DNA of 64,000 nt from Citrobacter europaeus (GTDB lineage Bacteria; Pseudomonadota; Gammaproteobacteria; Enterobacterales; Enterobacteriaceae), in assembly GCA_020099315.1 (NCBI GenBank), contig CP083650.1, forward strand, positions 4,898,001 to 4,962,000. Direction: 5' to 3'. The notes under the pieces were generated by a model. The model saw nothing but the letters and a program-made list of their open reading frames with translations, made no database searches and was not told where the DNA came from. Below are positions 9,117-17,353 of this stretch, piece by piece. Position numbers and translations under genes: made by a program. Numbering within the stretch: the stretch's first letter is position 1; every line of letters begins with the position of its first letter.

Positions 9117-10826
9117 ATGAAATTTATTGGAAAGCTGCTTCTTTACGTGCTGATCGCCCTTGCAGTGGCGATCCTTGGCCTTTATTTTCTACTGCAAACC
9201 CGCTGGGGCGCAGAGCATGTCAGCGCCTGGGTCTCGGAGAACAGCAGCTACCATCTGGCCTTTGATGCCATCGATCACCGGTTTTCTTCCCCTTCCCATA
9301 TTCTGCTGGAAAACGTCACCTTTGGCCGGGATGGTCAGCCCGCGACGCTGGTCGCCAAAACGGTCGATATTGGACTGAGCAGCCGCCAAATCACCGACCC
9401 GCTGCATGTCGACACCATTTTGTTGCAAAACGGCACGCTGAATTTGTCGCAGCAAACCGCGCCGCTGCCGTTCCAGGCCGATCGCCTGCAGTTGCAGGAT
9501 ATGGCCCTTAACAGCCCCGGTAGCGAGTGGACCCTGAGCGCGCAGCGCGTTAACGGCGGCGTCATTCCCTGGAGCCCTGAGGCGGGTAAAATTCTCGGGA
9601 GCAAAGCGCAAATTCAGCTCAGCGCCAGTTCGTTGACGCTCAACGATGTCCCGACCACTAACGTATTGATTGAAGGCAGCATCGACCATGACCGGGTGAC
9701 GCTTAGCAATATTGGCGCAGACGTGGCGCGTGGGGCATTAACCGGTGTGGCGCAGCGCAATGCCGACGGTAGTTGGGTAGTGGAAAATCTGCGCCTGAAC
9801 GATATCCGGTTGCAAAGCGACAAATCGCTGGCCGAGTTTTTTGCTCCGTTAAGCACGATTCCTTCCCTGCAAATTGGTCGTCTGGAGGTAACAGATGCCC
9901 GTTTGCAAGGCCCCGACTGGGCGGTGACGGACCTCGACCTGAGTTTGCGCAACATGACCTTCAGTAAGGACGACTGGCAAACCCAGGAAGGCAAACTGTC
10001 GATGAATGCCAGCGAGTTTATTTACGGCTCTCTGCACTTCTTCGATCCAATCCTGAACGCCGAGTTCTCACCACAGGGTATTGCTCTGCGCCAGTTCACC
10101 ACCCGCTGGGAAGGCGGTATGGTCAGAACATCCGGAAATTGGATGCGCAGCAACAGAGCGCTGGTCCTCGATGATGCCGCTATTGCCGGTCTGGAATATA
10201 CGCTGCCGGAAAACTGGAAACAGCTTTGGATGAAACCCTTGCCAGCCTGGCTAAACAGCCTGACGCTGAAGAAATTCAGCGCCAGCCGTAATCTGGTGAT
10301 CGACATCGACCCGGCCTTCCCGTGGCAACTCACCGCACTGGACGGTTACGGCGCTAACCTCGGACTGGTACAGAACAATCAGTGGGGGGTCTGGAGCGGA
10401 AGCGCCACCCTCAACGCCGCTGCAGCCACCTTTAACCGCACCGACGTGCGTCGTCCTTCGCTGGCGCTGACCGCGAACAGCAGCACCATCAATATCAGCG
10501 AACTGAGCGCCTATACGGAAAAAGGGCTACTTGAGGCCACCGCCAGCATTTCGCAGTTGCCTCAGCGCCAGACTCAGGTCAGCCTGAACGGGCGCGGCGT
10601 GCCAATGACGATTCTGCAACATTGGGGATGGCCCGCGCTGCCGCTTTCCGGTGACGGTAACATCCAGCTTACCGCCAGCGGCAATCTTCAGGCCGATGCA
10701 CCGCTCAAGCCTACGGTCAACGGTCAGTTGCAGGCGATGAATGTGGAGAAACAACAGGTAACGCAAACCATGCGGGCGGGCGTGGTATCCGGGAGTGAAA
10801 TTACCGCCCCACCCGTTGCGCAGTGA
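9117..10826 (+). CDS. yicH: AsmA family protein YicH
   Basis: A 569-residue membrane-anchored protein of the AsmA-like family, whose members bridge the periplasm and are implicated in lipid transport to the outer membrane; the precise role of YicH is not established here. Start chosen at the ATG giving MKFIGKLLLYVLIAL (an upstream ATG at 9093 adds eight residues). One N-terminal membrane segment spans about residues 4-24, followed by a long beta-strand-rich periplasmic region (repeated short hydrophobic/polar alternation such as PSLQIGRLEVTDARL). Stands alone between xanP and a REP element. Confidence 0.94.
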   Translation: MKFIGKLLLYVLIALAVAILGLYFLLQTRWGAEHVSAWVSENSSYHLAFDAIDHRFSSPSHILLENVTFGRDGQPATLVAKTVDIGLSSRQITDPLHVDTILLQNGTLNLSQQTAPLPFQADRLQLQDMALNSPGSEWTLSAQRVNGGVIPWSPEAGKILGSKAQIQLSASSLTLNDVPTTNVLIEGSIDHDRVTLSNIGADVARGALTGVAQRNADGSWVVENLRLNDIRLQSDKSLAEFFAPLSTIPSLQIGRLEVTDARLQGPDWAVTDLDLSLRNMTFSKDDWQTQEGKLSMNASEFIYGSLHFFDPILNAEFSPQGIALRQFTTRWEGGMVRTSGNWMRSNRALVLDDAAIAGLEYTLPENWKQLWMKPLPAWLNSLTLKKFSASRNLVIDIDPAFPWQLTALDGYGANLGLVQNNQWGVWSGSATLNAAAATFNRTDVRRPSLALTANSSTINISELSAYTEKGLLEATASISQLPQRQTQVSLNGRGVPMTILQHWGWPALPLSGDGNIQLTASGNLQADAPLKPTVNGQLQAMNVEKQQVTQTMRAGVVSGSEITAPPVAQ

Positions 10827-10830
10827 TTAT

Positions 10831-10860
10831 TGCCCGGTGGCGCTTCGCTTACCGGGCCTA
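10831..10860. repeat. REP-type palindromic element
   Basis: TGCCCGGTGGCGCTTCGCTTACCGGGCCTA is a typical enterobacterial REP unit, a GC-rich imperfect palindrome, placed between the convergent yicH and the lyxose-isomerase-like gene. Such units often act as transcription terminators or mRNA stabilisers. Confidence 0.8.
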
Positions 10861-10867
10861 CCCCCAC

Positions 10868-11545
10868 TTATAAACGAATATATTCACTGCATAACAACCA
10901 TTTCACCGGCTCGTCCTCTTCTATCGCCGGGAAGCGACCGCCCGGCTCAAGGAAATGGTTGTCATGCAGGTCGTCATTGACCATCGAGATTTCCCAGCCC
11001 AGCACGAATGCTTTCTCCGCCCAAAAGCGGTGATACAACCGTGGCGGCAAACACACCCCTTGTCCCGGTTTCAATACCAGCGTCTCGCCAGCGTCAACGG
11101 TACGCCGCTGACCATCCACGCTAACCTCAACAATGCGCCGGGCATCATACCCGTCATCAGGCGTGGCCCACGCCAGTTGCATACACAAATCACCGCCGCC
11201 GCGATTAACGATATCTTCCATTTTATGGCGATGAAAATGCCATGGTGTTTGCTGATCCTGCTGAATTTGCAGCATCTTTTCGGCGTACGGTTTGGGGTAA
11301 TTGACTGACCCCATCAGACCATTGCGCAACGTCAGTAACGTCAGCCCCGTTTGCGCAAAATCTCCGCGCCCGAAGTCGGTAATGTCCCATCCCAACTGGA
11401 GATCGAGTACTTCACGCCACAGAGTTTGATCCTGTTGCCGCCAGGCGTCGACGGTAAAATACGCAAAGTCAGGCAGACAGATTCGAAAAGTCTCGGCGAT
11501 GGCATGCGCTTTATCGACGGCATAATTAATGTGTGAACGCTTCAT
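10868..11545 (-). CDS. D-lyxose/D-mannose ketol-isomerase-like cupin
   Basis: A 225-residue protein resembling the D-lyxose isomerase of pathogenic E. coli O157:H7, which interconverts D-lyxose and D-xylulose (and D-mannose/D-fructose). The cupin metal site is seen as WHFHRHKMEDI with its two or more His and a Glu, and a later His in LPPRLYHRFWAE. The C-terminal VNDDLHDNHFLEP is also as in that family. Start at the ATG of MKRSHIN, preceded by AAGGA; a longer frame to 11590 has no supporting binding site. It is the last gene of a minus-strand PTS/aldolase operon, which suggests a sugar that must be isomerised to a ketose. Actual substrate unknown. Confidence 0.85.
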   Translation of the reverse strand: MKRSHINYAVDKAHAIAETFRICLPDFAYFTVDAWRQQDQTLWREVLDLQLGWDITDFGRGDFAQTGLTLLTLRNGLMGSVNYPKPYAEKMLQIQQDQQTPWHFHRHKMEDIVNRGGGDLCMQLAWATPDDGYDARRIVEVSVDGQRRTVDAGETLVLKPGQGVCLPPRLYHRFWAEKAFVLGWEISMVNDDLHDNHFLEPGGRFPAIEEDEPVKWLLCSEYIRL

Positions 11546-11594
11546 TCCACTTTTCCTTATTGCGAAAGAGGCGGGTCGCCCCGCCTGCATGCCG

Positions 11595-12455
11595 TTAGTA
11601 AAGTGACGCTTTGCCGGTTGAGCCGAACAGTTTCATTTTATGGCGGATGACGTCACGCGCGGCGCTAATGGCTTCCGGGTAAATAACGTTAGGATCCCAC
11701 CAGGTTTCTTTCGCCAGGATTTCGCGGACTTTCTGGAAGTAAGCGTATTTCATGTCGCTGGAAATATTGATTTTGCCAACGCCCAGCGTCACGGATTCGG
11801 CAATTTCCGCATCCGGGTTCGCGGAACCGCCATGCAGCACCAGCGGAATATCCACACGCCCGGCGATGTCGCGCAGGATGTTCATTTGCAGCTCTGGCTG
11901 CATCCCTTTCGGGTAGATCCCGTGCGCAGTTCCAATTGCCACCGCCAGCGTGTCTGCGCCGGTACGGGCGATAAAATCCTGTGCCTGAGCAGGATCGGTA
12001 TAAGTAACCTTCGACACGCCGCCTTCCACTGACGTCCCGGTCTGGCCAATCGTACCCAACTCCCCTTCCACCGAAACGCCTACCGCATGCGCCAGTTTGA
12101 CCACTTCTCGGGTCAGCGCCACGTTCTCTTCATACGGCAGCAGCGAGCCATCAATCATCACCGAGGTAAACCCACACTGAATTGCCCGCAGGACATGCTC
12201 AACCGAAGCGCCGTGGTCCAGATGCAGAGTAAAAGGAACCGGGCTGCGCAGGGTGATATCGCGCACGTAGCTAAAAAACGCATCGCCGACAAAATCATGT
12301 TCGCTGGGGTGAATGGAGATAATCGCCGGGGTATTGGTCGCTTCCGCTTCTTCCACTACGGCACGTACAAAGCAGCTGTCCGCCACGTTGAATGCGCCGA
12401 TGGCAAAACCGTGCTGACGGGTAGGTTGCAGTAATTCTTTCATCGAAACTAACAT
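11595..12455 (-). CDS. Class II ketose-bisphosphate aldolase, first paralogue
   Basis: A 286-residue zinc-dependent aldolase of the FbaA/GatY/KbaY superfamily, which cleaves ketose bisphosphates to dihydroxyacetone phosphate and an aldehyde. Visible catalytic features: Asp80-His81 in HLDHGAS, the VEGELGTIG segment, His178 in GTAHGIY and His208 in VLHGGSA (zinc and phosphate site). It lies 49 bases before the isomerase-like gene and 80 bases after a second aldolase of the same fold. Having two aldolases suggests either a two-subunit enzyme or two substrates. The exact bisphosphate cannot be told from sequence. Confidence 0.88.
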   Translation of the reverse strand: MLVSMKELLQPTRQHGFAIGAFNVADSCFVRAVVEEAEATNTPAIISIHPSEHDFVGDAFFSYVRDITLRSPVPFTLHLDHGASVEHVLRAIQCGFTSVMIDGSLLPYEENVALTREVVKLAHAVGVSVEGELGTIGQTGTSVEGGVSKVTYTDPAQAQDFIARTGADTLAVAIGTAHGIYPKGMQPELQMNILRDIAGRVDIPLVLHGGSANPDAEIAESVTLGVGKINISSDMKYAYFQKVREILAKETWWDPNVIYPEAISAARDVIRHKMKLFGSTGKASLY

Positions 12456-12535
12456 GTTAATTCTCCAGTTTCAGGGTGTAGAAAGCCCTGCCAGTGCGTC
12501 ATCGCAGAGGCATAGAAGGCGTTACAGAAAATGAA

Positions 12536-13387
12536 TCAGGCTTTGCCGATAGCGCCGCTGGCCTGCAGGTACGGAATAATGGCTTCCTCGCAGGCCTGCT
12601 CCATCAGGGCCAGGACATCAACGAGTTCACCGGATGTGTAGCGACACAGGGTATGTAGTAGCGCTGCCTTTCCGGCTTCGAAAACCGCCGCGCCAACGTT
12701 TATCTTGGCAACGCCAAACGTCGGGCAGCGCTGTAGCTGGTCAAACGGCGTCCCGCTACCACCATGCAGCGCCAGCGGCACCGTTGATAACCGGGCAATT
12801 TCCTCCAGCCGTTGAAAATCAATAGCTGGCGTGACGCCCGGCGCGTACATGCCGTGCGCCGTGCCAACCGATACCGCCAGTAAATCGATCCCGGTCTGTT
12901 GGATAAAGGGTTCCACGTCAGCGGCCTGGGTCATCAAATCCGCGTTAGTCGCATAATCATAACGTGGGGCATCGGCCAGATGGCCCAGCTCACCCTCTAC
13001 ACACAGTTGCACGCTGGCAGCGAGATCAACCACCGCCCGGGTCTGGCGAATATTCTCCTCCAGGGCAAAGGCGGAGGCGTCGATCATTAACCCGCTGAAT
13101 CCGGCGCGAAAAGCCTGGCGAATGCGTACAGGATCCTTTCCATGATCCAGCGCCAGCGCGATCGGTACCGAGGCTTCCTCTGCCAGCGTTTTGACCACCG
13201 CTACCGCTATCGGAGCCGGAAAATGGTCCAGGTGTCCCTGATACAGATTCAGAATGATGGGCGCACGGTGTTTCTCAGCCACCCGTACCGCTGCACGGGC
13301 GCTTTCCAGGTTCATACAGTTGATAGCCAGCAGCGCGTACTGCTCGCGCCAGGCTTTCGTCACCATGCTTTTCATATCGGCAAACAT
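12536..13387 (-). CDS. Class II ketose-bisphosphate aldolase, second paralogue
   Basis: A 283-residue member of the same superfamily as the next gene, but clearly divergent from it. It keeps Asp81-His82 in ALDHGKD, CVEGELGHL, His178 in GTAHGMY and His208 in ALHGGSG, so the catalytic set looks intact. Since the residues are intact, a purely structural role like that of GatZ/KbaZ is less likely (those are a different, longer type). It begins 11 bases after the EIIC stop, so it is cotranscribed with the PTS genes. Product of cleavage unknown. Confidence 0.87.
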   Translation of the reverse strand: MFADMKSMVTKAWREQYALLAINCMNLESARAAVRVAEKHRAPIILNLYQGHLDHFPAPIAVAVVKTLAEEASVPIALALDHGKDPVRIRQAFRAGFSGLMIDASAFALEENIRQTRAVVDLAASVQLCVEGELGHLADAPRYDYATNADLMTQAADVEPFIQQTGIDLLAVSVGTAHGMYAPGVTPAIDFQRLEEIARLSTVPLALHGGSGTPFDQLQRCPTFGVAKINVGAAVFEAGKAALLHTLCRYTSGELVDVLALMEQACEEAIIPYLQASGAIGKA

Positions 13388-13398
13388 ACGGCCTCCGG

Positions 13399-14490
13399 TT
13401 ATTCCAGGGTGAAGGTGATCTCTTCGTCTTTCAGCTTTTGATCGCTAAGTTCATCAAACTCTTCGTCACGCTCGGTCACCGGTTTCTTCCACAGCGACAG
13501 CATGACGCCGCAAATCACCGTGCCAATCCCCAGCGCCAGGCAAAACAGCAGCGGATGCGTAAAGAGTGGGACCACGAACATGCCGCCGTGCGGTACCGGG
13601 CTTTCGACGCCCCATACCATTATCAAGCCGCCCGCTATCGCCGAAGCTACCACGCAGGACCCCACCACGCGCAGCAGGTCGCGCGCCGCAATCGGAATAA
13701 CCCCTTCGGTTATCATGCAGATCCCCATCGGGAATGCCGCTTTCAGCGCCTCGCGCTCCGCACGGGTGTATTTGTGACGCGTCAGCAGGAAAGAGAGCGT
13801 AATGCCAAACGGAGGGATCATCGAACCGACAAACTTCACCGCTTCCGGACCGTACACACCGCTGACCAGCATGCCGTCAGCAAACAGCGACATGGTTTTA
13901 TTCACCGGGCCGCCAAAGTCGAATGTCGCCATTGCGCCGAGGATAGCGCCCATCAGAAAGCGGGATCCGCCCTGCATGGACTCCAGCAGATGAATTAGCG
14001 CGTCCTGCAGCCAGGCTATCGGCTTGCCAATCAGCATCATCATCAACAGGCCGCCAATAACGGTACTCAGTACCGGCAACACCATGATGGGCATCAACCC
14101 CTGCATCGACTGTGGCAAACGGATATAGCGTTTGAGCAGCAGGACGGTATAACCGACCAGAAACCCGCCCAGCATCCCGCCGATAAAACCGGTATGAATT
14201 TCTCCGCAGACAAAGCCGACAATCAGGCCCGGCGCGAATCCGGGACGATCGGCAATGGAGTACGCAATCGCCGCGCTAATCAGCGGTACGATTAACCCCA
14301 TTCCCCAGCCGCCAATCTGGTTGAGCATCCAGGGTATGGTGCCTGTTTTTTCACCCACGTTAGTGCCGCCAAGTATTTGCCCGAGAGCAATACAGATCCC
14401 GGCGGCAACAATTAACGGGATCATCCACGAAATTCCCGTTAATAAATGTCTTTTTATTTCCTGAGATAGCGGAATTTTATTTTCACTCAT
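13399..14490 (-). CDS. PTS fructose-type EIIC membrane component
   Basis: A 363-residue permease domain of the fructose/mannitol PTS superfamily, carrying sugar across the inner membrane during phosphorylation. It has eight or nine hydrophobic segments and the family stretches ATFDFGGPVNKTMSLFAD and AFPMGICMITEGVIPIAARD, the latter bearing the conserved substrate-site Glu. It is a stand-alone EIIC, with EIIB and EIIA encoded just upstream as separate genes, like the FrvB/FrwC group rather than fused FruA. The polar C-terminal tail is Glu/Asp-rich. Confidence 0.93.
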   Translation of the reverse strand: MSENKIPLSQEIKRHLLTGISWMIPLIVAAGICIALGQILGGTNVGEKTGTIPWMLNQIGGWGMGLIVPLISAAIAYSIADRPGFAPGLIVGFVCGEIHTGFIGGMLGGFLVGYTVLLLKRYIRLPQSMQGLMPIMVLPVLSTVIGGLLMMMLIGKPIAWLQDALIHLLESMQGGSRFLMGAILGAMATFDFGGPVNKTMSLFADGMLVSGVYGPEAVKFVGSMIPPFGITLSFLLTRHKYTRAEREALKAAFPMGICMITEGVIPIAARDLLRVVGSCVVASAIAGGLIMVWGVESPVPHGGMFVVPLFTHPLLFCLALGIGTVICGVMLSLWKKPVTERDEEFDELSDQKLKDEEITFTLE

Positions 14491-14516
14491 GTGAAATCCC
14501 TCCAGAATGAGGATCG

Positions 14517-14837
14517 CTACTGGTTAGTATTAACTAATGATTTTTCGACCTTTTCAAGAAACTGAATCGGCGATTTTATGACGATTTCGGTTTTCACTCG
14601 CACAATGCGTTTATTTGAAAAGCGCTCCTCCCCTTTTATTTTTACATCGACAGCAAGAATCACGACATCAGCCGCAGAAATATCCTCTGCCAGCAGTTCG
14701 TTCTCCGTGCCAATGGTTCCCTGGGTTTCTACTCTTATATTATGGCCAAGCGCTTTAGCACCTTTAATTAACTTTTCACGAGCAATATAGGTGTGCGCAA
14801 TACCCGCCGTACAGGCGGCGACACAAACAATATTCAT
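14517..14837 (-). CDS. PTS fructose-type EIIB
   Basis: A 106-residue phosphocarrier domain. The phosphorylated Cys9 lies in the family motif VAACTAGIAHTYIA. Start chosen at the ATG of MNIVCVAACTAG because GGAGC sits about eight bases upstream; a longer frame to 14864 would overlap the EIIA gene end. It accepts phosphate from the EIIA encoded immediately upstream and hands it to the sugar on EIIC. Confidence 0.92.
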   Translation of the reverse strand: MNIVCVAACTAGIAHTYIAREKLIKGAKALGHNIRVETQGTIGTENELLAEDISAADVVILAVDVKIKGEERFSNKRIVRVKTEIVIKSPIQFLEKVEKSLVNTNQ

Positions 14838-14857
14838 AACATGCTCCACTTTTTTAT

Positions 14858-15328
14858 TTAGCAAACATTGGATTCAGCATATTGGCTAAAAAGCTCAATA
14901 ATTTTCTGTGGACTGCTTTCGACTAACAGTTGTTCAATAATATCGTCATCCGCCAACGCGCCGGCAACCTGCGAAAGCAGACGAATATGGGTGGTGTTTT
15001 GATCTTCAAGGCGTACGGCAAACAGAATGATGCAGCGCACGTTGCTGCCATCCAGGGTTTCCCAGGGAATGTCCTGGCGGGTACGACCAATCGCCAGCGT
15101 AGTATTAACCACCGCCGAAGATTTCCCGTGCGGGATCGCAATATGATTTTCGAAGCCGGTCGAACCTTCTGATTCACGCAGCCAGACATCCTGAATAAAT
15201 GTTTCCCGACAGCTAATTGCCCCATCTTTTTGCAGAATATCCGTCAGTTCCTCAATAGCCTCCGTTTTGTTTGTGGCCTTCATGTCCAAAATAACGCGAT
15301 TTGTATTGAGTATTTTCGTGATGTCCAT
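14858..15328 (-). CDS. PTS fructose-type EIIA
   Basis: A 156-residue EIIA domain of the nitrogen/fructose/mannitol superfamily. The phosphorylated His67 lies in HIAIPHGKS, the family signature. Start placed at the ATG of MDITKILN, which has GAGGT seven bases upstream. An alternative ATG at 15355 (165 residues) overlaps the stop codon of the regulator gene in the arrangement TAATG, so coupled translation from there is also possible. Receives phosphate from HPr. Confidence 0.9.
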   Translation of the reverse strand: MDITKILNTNRVILDMKATNKTEAIEELTDILQKDGAISCRETFIQDVWLRESEGSTGFENHIAIPHGKSSAVVNTTLAIGRTRQDIPWETLDGSNVRCIILFAVRLEDQNTTHIRLLSQVAGALADDDIIEQLLVESSPQKIIELFSQYAESNVC

Positions 15329-15354
15329 CAATCTTACCTCATGGAGTTCAGACA

Positions 15355-16908
15355 TTAATTTGCAACGACCAGCGACGTCGCCCGATGTAATTTTTCCGTA
15401 ATAACCGTTTCTGTTACCCGCTTAATATCCGCATCATTGAAGAAGGCAGTGACATACACGACCGGGATGGCAACGGCAGGTAAATTGATCGTCGATACCA
15501 CCAGTTCAATATCGTCCGTCAGTACGGAGGGCAGGCTGCCTGCCGACACCACGCCAACGATGGTCCAGTCCGGAAAGGCGCGCAAAATGCGGCTTTTGAG
15601 TAAGTGAGAGGTGCCGATACCGGTTGAGCAGACCAGCAGCACGCGCTTTCGTGCTATCTGCCGCTCCATTGCGGCCTGAAAATGCACGGTTAAATATCCC
15701 ACCTCATCTTCCGACACGGCCCGCTCGCCCCAGCCGCTAAACACCCGATTTACCGCACACTGAGTCAGACGCCAGACATCCTGTAACTCGCCTTTAATGT
15801 CCTCCAGCAGGGGATTACGAATACGGATCTGGTAGTTCAGGCGGTTAATCAGCGGCTTAATGTGGATCAGCAATCCGTCGTACAGTGCAGTGTCCTGGCT
15901 AAGATCGCTGTCAACCATTTCGGCGAAGGTGGCAATCAGCCGCTGGGTAATTAAGCGTGCTTCGTCGCTGGAGTGCATATGGCCAATCACGCTCACATCG
16001 TTATGTTCCTCAATCACTACACCGGAGGAGATAATGTATTGATAAATAAACCAGACTTCGTCTTCCGGTAGCGGATGGGCAATACGTTTTTCGATATGCT
16101 GAATCATACGGCTGGCAATGGAAAAAATGTTCTCGTCACATAAAGTGATGTTTTCTTCTTTTCTCGCAAGCGCGTTGCCCCGCGTGATGCGGTACATCAT
16201 GATCAGAATATGAGTAAAGATATTGACGTAATAAGGCTCACCCAGCGACCAGCACAGATCGTTCTCCATTTCCTGCAACAACGTCTGGACAAATAAAACG
16301 TCTTCTTCGCCAAAGTAATGCACTAACGCTTTATAACTGCCCGGGTCAAGGCGTGAATAAACCACGTTACCAGGTTCATTATGGTTAATCACACCGTTAA
16401 TCAGCGACGCCATCGCCTGACGCACGCCGCTCTCACTGCCTTCGATGTGCGTACCGCTTTGGCTGCGAATCAGCGACAGGCCCAGCGGAGTGATCCAGGA
16501 CTCAATCACTTTCAGATCGTTAACAATCGATGCGCTACTAATGAAATAGCGTTCGGATAATTTGCTGATCGACGTTTCATGTGGCGTTTCACTTAATAGT
16601 TGGGAGGCTATTTTGACTCGTCGTGAATTATTCATCATGCCGTCAGCATCTTCACCCTCCGCCCCTAATAACTGATCCAGATATAAAAGATCGGTAATAT
16701 TATCGGCAATTAATATCACGCCCGCACCGGTACGTTTATCAATGGTTATTTTCCATTCCGCTAACCATGATTCCAGTAGCCGTAGATCGCGCTGGACTGT
16801 TTTCTCTGAAACAGATAAATATTCGGCAATTTTCAGCAGTGTGACATATTCCTTCCGGGACAGAAGAAATTTTAATAATCTGTTTTGTCGCGAGGTAATC
16901 ATTTGCAT
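15355..16908 (-). CDS. PRD-domain transcriptional regulator (BglG/MtlR type)
   Basis: A 517-residue activator that probably controls the PTS/aldolase operon it heads. Domain order: N-terminal winged helix (SVSEKTVQRDLRLLESWL, about 30-50), a second HTH around SSASIVNDLKVIESW, two PTS regulation domains with their phosphorylatable His residues in the middle (for example MIQHIEKRIAHPLPEDE and LLIHIKPLINRLNYQIRI), then a GatB-like EIIB domain with Cys in VLLVCSTGIGTSHLL. No C-terminal EIIA domain is present, unlike full MtlR/LicR-type proteins. Regulation would be by PTS phosphorylation in response to the sugar. It is the first gene and overlaps the next by the TAATG arrangement. Confidence 0.9.
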   Translation of the reverse strand: MQMITSRQNRLLKFLLSRKEYVTLLKIAEYLSVSEKTVQRDLRLLESWLAEWKITIDKRTGAGVILIADNITDLLYLDQLLGAEGEDADGMMNNSRRVKIASQLLSETPHETSISKLSERYFISSASIVNDLKVIESWITPLGLSLIRSQSGTHIEGSESGVRQAMASLINGVINHNEPGNVVYSRLDPGSYKALVHYFGEEDVLFVQTLLQEMENDLCWSLGEPYYVNIFTHILIMMYRITRGNALARKEENITLCDENIFSIASRMIQHIEKRIAHPLPEDEVWFIYQYIISSGVVIEEHNDVSVIGHMHSSDEARLITQRLIATFAEMVDSDLSQDTALYDGLLIHIKPLINRLNYQIRIRNPLLEDIKGELQDVWRLTQCAVNRVFSGWGERAVSEDEVGYLTVHFQAAMERQIARKRVLLVCSTGIGTSHLLKSRILRAFPDWTIVGVVSAGSLPSVLTDDIELVVSTINLPAVAIPVVYVTAFFNDADIKRVTETVITEKLHRATSLVVAN

Positions 16909-16941
16909 TATTTACCCTTATTACATACCAGATTAAATATC

Positions 16942-17067
<126 letters not shown>

Positions 17068-17353
17068 AAGAAGCATTTATGCTCCACGTGTATTCCGTGA
17101 TGATAAATATAAGAGGACTACGATGCGCCAACAATACTAAATCGTGTCCTGTATTCCGGACAGAAATAAGACAAAAAGGGGAAATAGTGAGATATTTACG
17201 GCGCAGATCACATTTTTCGCGGGAATTAGAGTGATAACGCTCGCAAATATGGAGATATAAAATTTTAAATCAGGATGTTTTTGATTTTCAGATCTGGAAC
17301 GCTGCTCGCAGCGTGGGCCGGATAAAACACATCCGGCACCACGTAGACTGAAT
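17068..17353. other. Intergenic region between the PRD regulator and yicI
   Basis: About 290 bases with no supportable gene. It holds AT-rich sequence that could carry the promoter of the sugar operon, and at about 17313-17346 a degenerate REP-like palindrome (GGGCCGGATAAAACACATCCGG) just after the yicI stop. No conserved small ORF was recognised. Confidence 0.6.
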
